Source: Salinibacterium xinjiangense (lineage in GTDB: Bacteria; Actinomycetota; Actinomycetes; Actinomycetales; Microbacteriaceae). Taken from it: a stretch of DNA of 64,000 nt. Shown here piece after piece: positions 34,373-43,272 of this stretch. The position numbers and the translations under genes were made by a program. The DNA is taken from NCBI RefSeq assembly GCF_014645015.1, contig NZ_BMLC01000003.1:183109-247108 (forward strand). The letters are read 5' to 3'. How positions within the stretch are numbered: position 1 is the stretch's first letter; every line of letters begins with the position of its first letter. The notes below the pieces were generated by a model. The model saw only the letters and a list, made by a program, of their open reading frames with translations. It was not told where the DNA came from and did no database searches.

Positions 34373-37150
34373 GTGGCTGCTAAACCACGCGTACACGAAG
34401 TCGCTGCCGAACTCGGCATCGACAGCAAGATCGCCCTTGCAAAGCTTAAAGAGATGGGTGAGTTCGTCAAGGGCCCATCGTCCAGTATCGAACCGCCGGT
34501 CGCCCGCAAGTTGAAGGCTGCGCTGCTGGCCGACGGCGTGAAGCCGGCTGTTGCCGAGGTTCCGAAGGTTGCCCCCAAGGCTGCCCCGAAGCCCGTCAAC
34601 CCCACCCCGCCAGCACCAGCGCCCGTTGTGGTCATCGAGCCGGATCACGACGCTCCGGCTCCCGCCGCCCCGCCGTTGACCGTCGCAGAGCGCCAGGCTC
34701 ACGCCCAGGCGCACGCAGCAGAGCAGGCACAGGCGCAGGCCGCCGAGAAGGCCTCGGGCCAGGCGGCTCCGGTCGCTGTGGCCACGCCGGGAGCAGCAGC
34801 TCCGGGCCCGTCGGGCATCCCGCGCCCCGGGCAGCCTCGTCCCGGAAACAACCCGTTCGCGTCGAACCAGGGCATGTCTCGCCCCGGTATCCCGCGCCCG
34901 GGCAACAATCCTTTCGCCTCGAACCAGGGCATGGGGCGCACCGCTACACCCGGAGCGGTTCCGCGCCCGGGAGCACCTCGCCCCGGCGGTCCGGGCCAGG
35001 GTGCACGTCCGGGTGGCTTCGGCCAGCGTCCCGGCGGTCCCGGTGGTAACTTCCAGCAGCGACCGGGCGGTCCCCGTCCGGCTGGTGCCGGTGGGTTCCG
35101 TCCCGGTGGCGCACCCGGTGGTGCCCCCGCGAACAACTTCGGCCCCAACCGTCCGCCTGCTGGTGGCGCCGGTGGTCGTGGCCGTGGTCCCGGTGGTGGA
35201 ACCGCCGGTGCGTTCGGTCGCGGTGGCGGTAAAAGCAAGGCACGCAAGTCGAAGCGTACGAAGCGCGCCGAATTTGAGCTGAGAGAAGCTCCGTCGCTCG
35301 GTGGCGTCAGCGTTCCTCGCGGTGATGGCAAGACGATCATCCGACTGCGTCGCGGAGCATCCATCTCAGACCTGGCCGACAAGCTGGAGACGATAACCGG
35401 ATACCTGGTGCAGCCGGGTGCGCTGGTCACAGCCCTCTTCCACCTCGGACAGATGGCTACGGCAACCGAGTCCCTCGACGAGGGAACCTTCGAGATTCTC
35501 GCCGGTGAGCTCAACTACAAGATCGAGATGGTTTCGCCCGAGGATGAGGATCGCGAGCTTCTCGCGGGCTTCGACCTCGACCTTGACCAGGAGCTTGAGG
35601 ACGAGACCGACGAAGACCTCGAGATCCGTCCTCCCGTCGTCACGGTCATGGGTCACGTCGACCACGGTAAGACCAAGCTGCTCGACGCGATCCGCCAGGC
35701 GAACGTCGTTGCTGGTGAAGCCGGTGGCATCACCCAGCACATCGGTGCTTACCAGGTGTGGACCGAGCATGAGGGCTACGAGCGCGCCATCACCTTCATC
35801 GACACCCCGGGTCACGAGGCGTTCACCGCCATGCGCGCCCGAGGCGCGCAGGTCACCGACCTCGCGATCCTGGTGGTCGCTGCCGATGATGGCATCATGC
35901 CGCAGACGGTGGAGGCGCTCAACCACGCCCAGTCCGCTGGCGTGCCGATCGTCGTCGCCGTGAACAAGATCGATAAGCCGGGTGCCAACCCGGCGAAGGT
36001 GCGCCAGCAGCTCACCGAATTCGGTCTCGTCGCCGAGGAGTACGGAGGAGACACGATGTTCATCGACGTCTCCGCCCTCAACAATGTCGGAATCGACACG
36101 TTGCTCGATGCGGTGCTCCTTGTGGCAGACGCGGGTCTCGACTTGCGCTCCAACCCGAACAAGGATGCCCGTGGTGTCGCCATCGAGGCGAAGCTCGACA
36201 AGGGTCGTGGTGCCGTCGCTACGGTGCTCATCCAGTCGGGAACGTTGCGAGTGGGAGATTCGATCGTCGCCGGAACGGCTTACGGCCGCGTGCGGGCGAT
36301 GATGGACGAGAACGGCGATCCGGTGCTCGAGGCATTCCCTGCTCGGCCCGTGCAGGTGCAGGGTCTTTCGAGCGTTCCTCGTGCCGGTGATACCTTCCTC
36401 GTCACCGAGGAAGACCGCACCGCCCGCCAGATCGCCGAGAAGCGTGAAGCGGTCGAGAGGAACGCGCTGCTGGCCAAGGCCCGCAAGCGCATCAGCCTCG
36501 AAGACTTCACCAAGGCACTCGAGGACGGCAAGGTCGAATCGCTCAACCTCATCATCAAGGGTGACGTGTCTGGTGCCGTCGAGGCACTGGAAGACTCGCT
36601 GCTCAAGATCGAGGTCGACGACAGCGTCCAGCTGCGCATCATCCACCGCGGTGTGGGTGCGGTCACCGAGAGCGATGTCAACCTCGCGACCATCGACAAC
36701 GCGATCATCATCGGGTTCAACGTGCGACCAGACACAAAGGCGCGCGAACGCGCGCAGCGTGAAGGTGTGGATGTGCGTTTCTACTCGGTCATCTACGCCG
36801 CACTCGAAGAGATCGAGAACTCGCTCAAGGGCATGCTCAAGCCCGAGTTCGAAGAAGTGCAGTCTGGTGTCGCCGAGATCCGCGAGGTGTTCCGCTCCTC
36901 GAAGTTCGGAAACGTCGCGGGTGTTATCGTGCGCTCCGGAGTCATCACCAGGAACGCGAAAGCTCGCGTCATACGTGACGGAGTGGTCGTCGGCGATAAC
37001 CTCGCCATCGAGTCGCTGCGTCGCTACAAAGACGACGTCACCGAGGTCCGCACGGACTTCGAGGCGGGAATCGGCCTGGGCAAGTTCAACGACATCCAGA
37101 TCGGTGATGAGATCGAGACGATTGAAATGAAGGAGAAGCCGCGGGTCTAG
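34373..37150 (+). CDS. infB: Translation initiation factor IF-2
   Basis: 925-aa GTPase that brings initiator tRNA to the ribosome. An N-terminal IF2_N helix region ([21 protein letters not shown]) is followed by a long Pro/Gly/Ala/Arg-rich linker (about residues 75-300), typical of actinobacterial IF2, in which [12 protein letters not shown] occurs twice. The GTPase motifs are G1 [13 protein letters not shown]3 DTPGHEAF and G4 NKID, followed by domains II-IV. GTG 34373 follows CAGGAGAA. It is upstream of rbfA in the same direction. Confidence 0.97.
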   Translation: MAAKPRVHEVAAELGIDSKIALAKLKEMGEFVKGPSSSIEPPVARKLKAALLADGVKPAVAEVPKVAPKAAPKPVNPTPPAPAPVVVIEPDHDAPAPAAPPLTVAERQAHAQAHAAEQAQAQAAEKASGQAAPVAVATPGAAAPGPSGIPRPGQPRPGNNPFASNQGMSRPGIPRPGNNPFASNQGMGRTATPGAVPRPGAPRPGGPGQGARPGGFGQRPGGPGGNFQQRPGGPRPAGAGGFRPGGAPGGAPANNFGPNRPPAGGAGGRGRGPGGGTAGAFGRGGGKSKARKSKRTKRAEFELREAPSLGGVSVPRGDGKTIIRLRRGASISDLADKLETITGYLVQPGALVTALFHLGQMATATESLDEGTFEILAGELNYKIEMVSPEDEDRELLAGFDLDLDQELEDETDEDLEIRPPVVTVMGHVDHGKTKLLDAIRQANVVAGEAGGITQHIGAYQVWTEHEGYERAITFIDTPGHEAFTAMRARGAQVTDLAILVVAADDGIMPQTVEALNHAQSAGVPIVVAVNKIDKPGANPAKVRQQLTEFGLVAEEYGGDTMFIDVSALNNVGIDTLLDAVLLVADAGLDLRSNPNKDARGVAIEAKLDKGRGAVATVLIQSGTLRVGDSIVAGTAYGRVRAMMDENGDPVLEAFPARPVQVQGLSSVPRAGDTFLVTEEDRTARQIAEKREAVERNALLAKARKRISLEDFTKALEDGKVESLNLIIKGDVSGAVEALEDSLLKIEVDDSVQLRIIHRGVGAVTESDVNLATIDNAIIIGFNVRPDTKARERAQREGVDVRFYSVIYAALEEIENSLKGMLKPEFEEVQSGVAEIREVFRSSKFGNVAGVIVRSGVITRNAKARVIRDGVVVGDNLAIESLRRYKDDVTEVRTDFEAGIGLGKFNDIQIGDEIETIEMKEKPRV

Positions 37151-37162
37151 CTCCCGTAGGTG

Positions 37163-37221
37163 GCGGTCCGGGATCCGTTCTCCGGGCCGCTTGCGGCGGC
37201 GTCACCCCCGGGTGGCGCCGC
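37163..37221 (+). promoter_or_regulatory. Two GC hairpins between infB and rbfA
   Basis: First stem: GCGGTCCGG (37163-37171) with CCGGGCCGC (37182-37190), one G-U pair. Second: GCGGCGTCACCC (37196-37207) with GGGTGGCGCCGC (37210-37221), one G-U pair. No U-tract follows, so these could be an attenuator or processing site rather than a full terminator. Confidence 0.4.
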
Positions 37222-37317
37222 TGCAGGCTCCAGCCAGCGGCCCGGAATCGACATCCCTTCCCGCTCGTACGCTGGAGATAGTCCCGTTGCACGATTGATC
37301 GGCAGAAGAGAGAAATC

Positions 37318-37788
37318 ATGGTTGACGCAGCTCGCGCCGCAAAGATGGCAGACCGCATCCAGGTCATTGTCGCCAAGACACTCGAGCGGGGGATCAAAGA
37401 TCCACGCATGGGATTCGTCACCATCACCGACGTCAAGGTGACCGGGGACCTGCAGCACGCCTCGGTGTTCTACACCGTGTACGGCACCGACGAGGAGCGT
37501 GCAGACAGCGCGGTGGCTCTGAAATCGGCCACGGGGATGCTGCGTAGCGAGCTGGGAAAGAACCTCACAGCACGACTGACTCCGAGTCTCGAATTTATCC
37601 CGGATGGAATCCCCGAGAACGCAGCGCTCATCGAGTCGCTGCTCGCCGAGGCCGCCGCACGGGACGCGGAGATCGAGAACCAGAAGAAGACGGCCGTCTA
37701 CGCCGGCGATGAAGACCCCTACGTCAAGCCGAGGGTGATCGTCGAGAATGAGGACGACTTCGACGAGGATGAGGACGGCAAGGCCTGA
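37318..37788 (+). CDS. rbfA: Ribosome-binding factor A
   Basis: 156 aa. It assists 30S maturation by binding 16S rRNA helix 1. The KH-like core includes AKMADRIQVIVAKTLERGIKDPRMGFVTITDVKVTGD split over its first 45 residues, and LTPSLEFIPDG. It ends in an acidic tail (NEDDFDEDEDGKA) typical of actinobacterial RbfA. truB, often the next gene, is displaced by 3.7 kb of DNA-repair and other genes. Confidence 0.95.
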   Translation: MVDAARAAKMADRIQVIVAKTLERGIKDPRMGFVTITDVKVTGDLQHASVFYTVYGTDEERADSAVALKSATGMLRSELGKNLTARLTPSLEFIPDGIPENAALIESLLAEAAARDAEIENQKKTAVYAGDEDPYVKPRVIVENEDDFDEDEDGKA

Positions 37789-37813
37789 AACGGCCCGTGC
37801 GTCGCTCGGCGAC

Positions 37814-38707
37814 TCACTTCAAGAGTCGTGACAGCACGCGGTCCGCGAGTGGCTTGCCGTTGGTCTGGCAGGTTGCGCAATACTCGAGGCTCGAGTCGGC
37901 GAAGCGCACCTGCCGAACCACGTCCCCGCAGACCGGACAGGTCTCGCCGGCCCTGCCATGCACCCTCAGGTGAGATTTCTTCTCCCGCTTGAGCTCAGAG
38001 GCGGCCAGTCCGTCGGCACGGGCGATGGCAGCCTTCAGGGTGGACTGGATGGCGGCGAACAGTACGGCTGTGTTCTCCGGGCTCATGGATGCGGGCGCGT
38101 ATGGCGACATCTTTGCAACGTGCAGGATCTCATCGGAGTACGCGTTACCGATACCTGCGATGACGGCCTGGTTGCGCAGTAATCCCTTGATCTGCGAGCG
38201 GCCGGCGCCGGCGAGGATGCCCGCGAATAGGCTTTCGGTGAAGCCCGCGTCGAGCGGATCCGGGCCAAGACTCGCGACGCGGGGCACCTCGGCCGCATCC
38301 CGAACCAGGTGGATCGCCAGCGATTTCTTCGTGCCTGCCTCCGTGATGTCGAAGCCCGAGCCGTCGTCGAGCACGAGCCGAGCCGCCAGTGCGCCGCGAC
38401 CGGGCGCCGCGGACGGCTTCGGGGCCGAGTCACGCCAGCGAATCCAGCCGGCGCGAGCAAGGTGTACCAGCAGGTGCAGCCTGTCGCCATCGCCATCGCC
38501 ATCGCCATTGGTGTGGTCGAAGGCGATGTCGAGGTACTTGCCATGGCGGGTGATAGGCCCGATGGCGCGCGAACCGAGGCTGGAGACGGGAGGATCGAAC
38601 GTCTTGAGGGCCGAAAACGACAGGAGGTCGAACCTGTCGACCACGCGTCCGGTGAGGCGCGAGCCGAGATCGGTGGCGAGCGCGTGGACTTCGGGCAGTT
38701 CTGGCAC
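37814..38707 (-). CDS. Fpg/Nei family DNA glycosylase
   Basis: 297 aa. The MPELPEVHALATDL start supplies the Pro2 nucleophile and Glu3. The H2TH region reads LLRNQAVIAGIGNAYSDEIL, and a complete zinc finger is present: CPVC...YCATC. It excises oxidised bases with AP-lyase activity; 8-oxoG or other substrates cannot be separated by eye. A GDGDGDGD tract (about residue 74) comes from a CATCGC hexamer repeat near 38490. Adjacent to mutY in the same direction, which fits a small base-excision unit. Confidence 0.9.
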   Translation of the reverse strand: MPELPEVHALATDLGSRLTGRVVDRFDLLSFSALKTFDPPVSSLGSRAIGPITRHGKYLDIAFDHTNGDGDGDGDRLHLLVHLARAGWIRWRDSAPKPSAAPGRGALAARLVLDDGSGFDITEAGTKKSLAIHLVRDAAEVPRVASLGPDPLDAGFTESLFAGILAGAGRSQIKGLLRNQAVIAGIGNAYSDEILHVAKMSPYAPASMSPENTAVLFAAIQSTLKAAIARADGLAASELKREKKSHLRVHGRAGETCPVCGDVVRQVRFADSSLEYCATCQTNGKPLADRVLSRLLK

Positions 38708-38760
38708 GAAATCCAGTGTGCGCTGATCGACGTCATCCGTCCATCCCGCAACGGGCTGGT

Positions 38761-39627
38761 TCAGGGCAGGAGGTATGCGTCCGAGTCGTCGGCGACCACG
38801 AGACCGTCGGTCTCGAGGCTGGCCAGTGCCCGGGCGAGCTGGGTCGCATCAGGCCACAGCCTCTCGATCTCGGCTCGGGTTACCGGGATGTCGCTGGCCC
38901 GGAGTTCGGCCATGACCAACCCGCGCACCTGGCGGTCACTGCCCTCGAATTTCGCCTGGACGGCACTTCGAGGTCCGTCATATTCCGGATATCCGGCAGC
39001 GCGCCACGCGCAGCTTCCCGCGAGCGGGCAGTCACCACAGCGCGGCGCTCGGGCCGTGCATACGAGGGCGCCGAGCTCCATCATGCCGGCGTTGAACACT
39101 TTCGCCGCTGGCTCATCGTGGGGGAGCAGCGCCTCCATCGCGGCGAGATCCCGACGGGTCGATGCTGGCGCAGCCTCACCCTGGCCGAGTATGGCCCGTG
39201 CTACGACGCGGCGCACGTTCGTGTCGACGACCGGATGCCGCAACCCGAACGCAAACGCGGCGACGGCCCGCGCGGTGTAATCGCCGATGCCGGGCAGTTC
39301 GAGAAGCTGCGCGACATCCGATGGAACCACGCCGCCATGCACCTCGGTGATGGCCGTTGCCGCGGCGTGCAGCCGCAGCGCGCGCCGGGGGTAGCCGAGC
39401 CGATCCCACGCCCGCACAGCCTCGCCGGGCGGTGACGCGGCGAGGGCTGCCGGTGTCGGCCAGCGCTCCAGCCACTGCTCCAGGCGCGGGATGACCCGAA
39501 CTACCGGGGTCTGCTGCAGCATGACCTCACTGACGAGGATGCCCCACGCGCCGAATCCCTCGCGGCGCCATGGCAGGTCGCGCTGGTTCTCGACAAACCA
39601 GTCGTTCACTGTCACGGCGATCTCCAC
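38761..39627 (-). CDS. mutY: A/G-specific adenine glycosylase
   Basis: 288 aa. Removes adenine mispaired with 8-oxoG or G. Catalytic Glu34 (SEVMLQQTPV), the helix-hairpin-helix LELPGIGDYTARAV with catalytic Asp135 (VVDTNVRR), and the [4Fe-4S] ligands Cys190, 197, 200, 206 (C-x6-C-x2-C-x5-C). It is shorter than the E. coli enzyme (350 aa) and lacks a clear NUDIX-like 8-oxoG recognition domain, as in several actinomycetes. GTG 39627 is supported by a -10 box 6 nt upstream. It is divergent from the uridine kinase. Confidence 0.92.
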   Translation of the reverse strand: MEIAVTVNDWFVENQRDLPWRREGFGAWGILVSEVMLQQTPVVRVIPRLEQWLERWPTPAALAASPPGEAVRAWDRLGYPRRALRLHAAATAITEVHGGVVPSDVAQLLELPGIGDYTARAVAAFAFGLRHPVVDTNVRRVVARAILGQGEAAPASTRRDLAAMEALLPHDEPAAKVFNAGMMELGALVCTARAPRCGDCPLAGSCAWRAAGYPEYDGPRSAVQAKFEGSDRQVRGLVMAELRASDIPVTRAEIERLWPDATQLARALASLETDGLVVADDSDAYLLP

Positions 39628-39633
39628 TGGGCA

Positions 39634-39639
39634 AACCTA
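39634..39639 (-). promoter_or_regulatory. -10 box TAGGTT, leaderless mutY
   Basis: On the minus strand TAGGTT ends 6 nt before GTG 39627. It overlaps the plus-strand -10 box of the uridine kinase by 2 bp. Confidence 0.6.
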
Positions 39640-39643
39640 GACT
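39638..39643 (+). promoter_or_regulatory. -10 box TAGACT, leaderless uridine kinase
   Basis: TAGACT ends 7 nt before ATG 39651. It shares bases 39638-39639 with the mutY -10 box on the other strand. Confidence 0.6.
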
Positions 39644-39650
39644 GGGCGAC

Positions 39651-40388
39651 ATGGTTGAGCCAACACCAGTGATCCCGACACCACCTCCCGTCGTGCCCTC
39701 CCCGTCGCTCTTCGGTGCCGCCGCCATCATGCCCGATCCGTTTGCGATGGCGCGACGCGAGTTGCTCGATGCGTTGAGCGACGAGTTTCTGCATAACTAC
39801 GCCAGGGGCAGGACCCTGCTGGCCGTCGACGGTATCGATGGCGCTGGCAAGACCACGTTCGCTGATGCGCTGGCGACGCGGATGGGCCGGAGTGGGCATT
39901 CGGTGTTTCGCGCATCCATCGACGATTTTCATCGACCGCACGACGACAGGTACGCGCGCGGGGTCGAGCGCGCCGAGGGCTTCTATCGGGATTCTTTCGA
40001 CTACGACCTGTTTCGCAGGGTGCTGGTCGAGCCGTTCAGGATGGGCGGAAGCACGGGCTTCGTCACGGCGGCGTTCGATCTCGAGCGAAACACCCAGATC
40101 GAGATGGACTGGAAGACGGGTCCCAGGGATGCCACCCTCATCGTCGACGGGATCTTCCTGAACCGGCCGGAGCTGAGGGGCCTCTGGAGCTACTCGGTCT
40201 GGCTCGACGTGGATCGCGCGACGGCTGACGCGCGACTTCTGGCCCGCGACGGCACCGCAGGCAGGGAGCGATATGAAGGGAGCCAGGCTCTCTACATCGC
40301 CGAGGCGGTTCCCCGCACCCGGGCGACGGCGATCGTCGACAACTCCGACGTTGAACGTCCGCGACGGATCTTCGCAGACAGCTGTTAG
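39651..40388 (+). CDS. Uridine kinase-like P-loop kinase
   Basis: 245 aa. P-loop VDGIDGAGKTTFADALATRM, then the acceptor motif SIDDFHRPHDDRYARG and the lid region LARDGTAG. The pattern is that of uridine/cytidine kinase-like proteins of actinomycetes; the exact nucleoside is unproven. A Pro-rich N-terminus (PTPVIPTPPPVVPSPS) precedes the kinase core, so a start at MPDPFAMARREL is possible; I prefer ATG 39651 for its -10 box 7 nt upstream. Confidence 0.82.
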   Translation: MVEPTPVIPTPPPVVPSPSLFGAAAIMPDPFAMARRELLDALSDEFLHNYARGRTLLAVDGIDGAGKTTFADALATRMGRSGHSVFRASIDDFHRPHDDRYARGVERAEGFYRDSFDYDLFRRVLVEPFRMGGSTGFVTAAFDLERNTQIEMDWKTGPRDATLIVDGIFLNRPELRGLWSYSVWLDVDRATADARLLARDGTAGRERYEGSQALYIAEAVPRTRATAIVDNSDVERPRRIFADSC

Positions 40389-40392
40389 CCGG

Positions 40393-41388
40393 TTACGGCT
40401 GAACGCGCGCGATGACCTGCGCGGCAGTGAAGAACTTGCCGCTCGACTCCACCTCGTGAACCAGCGCTACGAGCGCGGCGTTCACGGGAGCCTCCCACCC
40501 GATGGTGCGGGCCGCGGTCACGACGGCCCCATTGAGGTAGTCGATCTCGGTGGGCTGGCCACGGCGGATGCTCTGCAGTGTCGAACCGGGATTCGGGGTG
40601 GTTCCGATGCGCCTGCTCATCAGCAGCGGAAGAAGCTGCGCCACCCAGGCTGGCACTGCCGCGAAGATGCGAAGCCCACGGTGTGACAGCCCCTGTAACT
40701 TCTCGAAATGGATGCGGCTCGCGAGGCCGATCCGCACGTTCTCCTGCATGCTCGCGGTCATGACCCGTCTAAGACTCCGGTCGGCGATCACCTCCTGCAC
40801 GCTTATCCCGGTGATCGCCGGGAGGGCGTTGACCTGGTTGATGACGAGCTTCGTCCACTGGGCGCCCGCGAAATTGGCTACGACCGACGTAGGCATCACC
40901 CGGTTGAGGATTTTCGCTGCGTGACGGGCGGGAATGTCGCTGTATCCCGTTTCGACGCCGAGGTAGGTGGGCCCTGCCGTCGTCACGGTGATCTCGCCGG
41001 GGATGAGATACGACGTCGCGAACGTCGCGAGGCCGCCAACGATATCGGAACGGGGCGACGCAATTCGGGCGGCGGTCATGCCCTCGAGGCCGTTCTGGAT
41101 CACGACGACCGGAACGCCTCGCAGCACCGTCGCGTTGTCGGCGATCGCCGCGGCGGCGTCCCGCGCCTTGGTGGCGACGATGACCAGTTCTGCCCCTCGG
41201 GTCAGCAGTTCGTTGGCGAGCACCCTGGCCGTGTGCTCGCCCCACGCGCCGGAAAGACGGATGCCTCCACTGCGGATCGAATCGAGGTTCGCGCCGCGCG
41301 CCGTGACCTCCACATCGTGCCCGGCCCTGGCCAGCATTGCGGCGATGGCCCCACCCACCGCACCGGCCCCGATTACGGCTACTCGCAT
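40393..41388 (-). CDS. Ketopantoate reductase family protein (PanE/ApbA-like)
   Basis: 331 aa. Rossmann NADPH site at the N-terminus (VAVIGAGAVGGAIAAMLARAG), central VIQNGLEG, and the C-terminal ApbA domain with a conserved Lys (GAQWTKLVINQVNALPAITG). The family reduces ketopantoate in coenzyme A synthesis, but many members have other substrates, and no other pantothenate gene is near. ATG 41388 is supported by a -10 box 6 nt upstream; divergent from truB. Confidence 0.83.
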   Translation of the reverse strand: MRVAVIGAGAVGGAIAAMLARAGHDVEVTARGANLDSIRSGGIRLSGAWGEHTARVLANELLTRGAELVIVATKARDAAAAIADNATVLRGVPVVVIQNGLEGMTAARIASPRSDIVGGLATFATSYLIPGEITVTTAGPTYLGVETGYSDIPARHAAKILNRVMPTSVVANFAGAQWTKLVINQVNALPAITGISVQEVIADRSLRRVMTASMQENVRIGLASRIHFEKLQGLSHRGLRIFAAVPAWVAQLLPLLMSRRIGTTPNPGSTLQSIRRGQPTEIDYLNGAVVTAARTIGWEAPVNAALVALVHEVESSGKFFTAAQVIARVQP

Positions 41389-41394
41389 CCTCGA

Positions 41395-41400
41395 ATCCTA
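41395..41400 (-). promoter_or_regulatory. -10 box TAGGAT, leaderless PanE-like gene
   Basis: On the minus strand TAGGAT ends 6 nt before ATG 41388. Confidence 0.5.
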
Positions 41401-41477
41401 TGTGGGCGACGCGCAGGAGAGGTGGGCGGCGCGAGACTGTAGCCTGATGGAGTGATGTGTGCTGCAGCGGAGAACGC

Positions 41478-42440
41478 GTGAAACCGCCCAGCAACCCCAC
41501 AAGCGGCATAGTGCTTGTAGACAAGCCGCAGGGGGTCACTAGCCATGACGTGGTGGCCAGGGCGCGGAAGTCGATCGGCACTCGCAAGGTCGGCCATGCC
41601 GGCACTCTCGATCCGATGGCGACCGGGTTGCTCATTCTGGGGGTCAACAACTCCACACGCCTGCTGACCTGGGTGGTCGGCCTCGACAAGGAATACACGG
41701 CCACCATCCGACTCGGCGCAGCGTCGAATACCGACGATGCCGACGGTGAGATTGACGAACCAGTGGATGCCACCACCCTCGCCGAGGTCACCGATGCCGC
41801 GATTGCGGCTGGCGTCAAGGCCCTCACGGGGCCGATCCTCCAGCGGCCGAGCTCTGTGAGCGCCATCAAGGTTGACGGGAAGCGGGCGTATACGCTTGCC
41901 CGGGCCGGCGAGGCCGTGGTGCTGCCCGAGCGTCCTGTCATGGTCAGCGCGTTCGACGTGCTCGCCACCCGCAGGGGGCAGTGGCTCGACCTCGACGTTC
42001 GCGTGCAGTGCTCCACCGGCACGTACATCCGCGCCCTTGCCCGCGACCTGGGCGCTACGCTCAGCGTCGGCGGGCACCTCACGGCGCTCCGCAGAACGCG
42101 TATCGGACCCTTCGCAGTCGACGCGGCATCCCCTATCGATCGGGACAGGGACGTGGAAGACGATCTCGGTGCAGCCATGCTCGACCCGGCCGCCGTCGCC
42201 ACGTCCCTCTTCACCCGGCTCGACCTGACCGAGACCGAGGCGGTCGACCTGGCACACGGCAAACGAATCGCCCTCTCCCTCGAGTCAGACGGACCCATCG
42301 CTGCGGTCTCTCCCGAGGGCAGGCTGGTTGGGCTGGTGCAGAATGTGGGTGGCAGGGCGCGCGTTCTCGTGAACTTCCCGCCGGATGTCCCGGTCGCGGC
42401 TGCGATCGGTTTCCCGACGACGGATATGGCGAGCGAATGA
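41478..42440 (+). CDS. truB: tRNA pseudouridine-55 synthase
   Basis: 320 aa. Isomerises U55 in the tRNA T-loop. The N-terminal GIVLVDKPQGVTSHDVV and GHAGTLDPMATG motifs are diagnostic, the latter holding catalytic Asp45; RPSSVSAIKVDGKRAY and a C-terminal PUA-like region follow. GTG 41478 is chosen for CGGAGA upstream. A TAGCCT at 41440-41445 could give a leader of about 26 nt. Its stop overlaps the next ATG (ATGA). It is separated from rbfA by four unrelated minus/plus-strand genes. Confidence 0.94.
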   Translation: MKPPSNPTSGIVLVDKPQGVTSHDVVARARKSIGTRKVGHAGTLDPMATGLLILGVNNSTRLLTWVVGLDKEYTATIRLGAASNTDDADGEIDEPVDATTLAEVTDAAIAAGVKALTGPILQRPSSVSAIKVDGKRAYTLARAGEAVVLPERPVMVSAFDVLATRRGQWLDLDVRVQCSTGTYIRALARDLGATLSVGGHLTALRRTRIGPFAVDAASPIDRDRDVEDDLGAAMLDPAAVATSLFTRLDLTETEAVDLAHGKRIALSLESDGPIAAVSPEGRLVGLVQNVGGRARVLVNFPPDVPVAAAIGFPTTDMASE

Positions 42441-42805
42441 TCGAATGGTTCGTGAATGCGCTGGCCGGTGTCGCGGTCGTCGCGGGGCTGCTCTGCCTCG
42501 TGCTCGGTCTCGCCGGGCGCAAACCCAACGACTACACCCTCGGGGCCACGCTCCTGGTGGAGATCCTGCTGGTCGTCCAACTGGTCATCTCGCTGGTCGC
42601 GCCTGCTACGGGAAACCTCCCCACCGGTAGCGGGCTCGAATTCTGGGTGTATCTGCTGTCTGCTGCGCTGATTCCTCCCGCCGCAATCTTCTGGGCTCTC
42701 ATCGACCGCAATCGCTGGAGCACCGCTATTCTCGGTGTCGCATGCCTCGCGGTGGCGGTCATGGTGATCAGGATGGGCCAGATCTGGTTCGTGCAGGTCG
42801 CGTGA
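42437..42805 (+). CDS. Hypothetical membrane protein, 122 aa
   Basis: Four likely transmembrane segments (WFVNALAGVAVVAGLLCLVLG, TLLVEILLVVQLVISLVA, FWVYLLSAALIPPAAIFWAL, STAILGVACLAVAVMVI) with short loops. It overlaps the truB stop (ATGA) and so is translationally coupled. This gene order is what I would expect of a conserved actinobacterial hypothetical; function unknown. Confidence 0.78.
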   Translation: MIEWFVNALAGVAVVAGLLCLVLGLAGRKPNDYTLGATLLVEILLVVQLVISLVAPATGNLPTGSGLEFWVYLLSAALIPPAAIFWALIDRNRWSTAILGVACLAVAVMVIRMGQIWFVQVA

Positions 42806-42833
42806 GCCGGGCAACGGCCCGAGTTTCGCCTAA

Positions 42834-42839
42834 TATTGT
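42834..42839 (+). promoter_or_regulatory. -10 box TATTGT, leaderless
   Basis: TATTGT ends 6 nt before ATG 42846. Confidence 0.5.
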
Positions 42840-42845
42840 CCCGAT

Positions 42846-43271
42846 ATGGCAAATAACGGATCTTCTCGCGCGGTCGGTGCAGGGCGAGCTCTCATCGCCG
42901 TGTACGCGATTCTCGCGCTCGCGGCAACAGCTCGTTCCTTCGTACAGATCGTCGGCAAATTCGATGTGGCGCCCGTAGCCTACGTGCTGAGTGGCATCGC
43001 TGGCCTGGTCTACATTCTCGCGACGGTGGCGCTGCTGCGGCGCGGAGACACCTGGTACCGCATCGCCTGGATCACGATCATCTTCGAACTGGTAGGTGTG
43101 CTGACGGTGGGCACGCTGAGCGTGGTCGACCCGGTACTGTTCCCCGCCGATACCGTGTGGTCGTTCTTCGGTCGTGGATACCTGTTCATCCCGCTCGCGC
43201 TTCCCGTTCTCGGCATGCTGTGGCTCTACCGCCGCCGGCCCGCCGCAACGCCCGAGGATGCCGCGAGCTGA
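42846..43271 (+). CDS. Hypothetical membrane protein, 141 aa
   Basis: About four transmembrane segments (ALIAVYAILALAATARSFV, VLSGIAGLVYILATVALL, IAWITIIFELVGVLTVG, YLFIPLALPVLGMLWLY) and an RRRPAATPEDAAS tail. Motifs such as ARSFVQIVGKF and DPVLFPADTVWSFFG look conserved, but I cannot name the family. A -10 box supports the start, and ribF begins 1 bp after its stop, so the pair is likely co-transcribed. Confidence 0.75.
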   Translation: MANNGSSRAVGAGRALIAVYAILALAATARSFVQIVGKFDVAPVAYVLSGIAGLVYILATVALLRRGDTWYRIAWITIIFELVGVLTVGTLSVVDPVLFPADTVWSFFGRGYLFIPLALPVLGMLWLYRRRPAATPEDAAS

Positions 43272-43272
43272 G

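Noticed and set aside
35366-36646. Minus-strand 426-codon frame inside infB
   Set aside because: Antisense shadow of the IF2 GTPase domain; composition is biased and no start signal is visible.
42437-42805. Long frame from 41981 through this gene
   Set aside because: The upstream part is a shifted frame of truB; the real start is ATG 42437, overlapping the truB stop.
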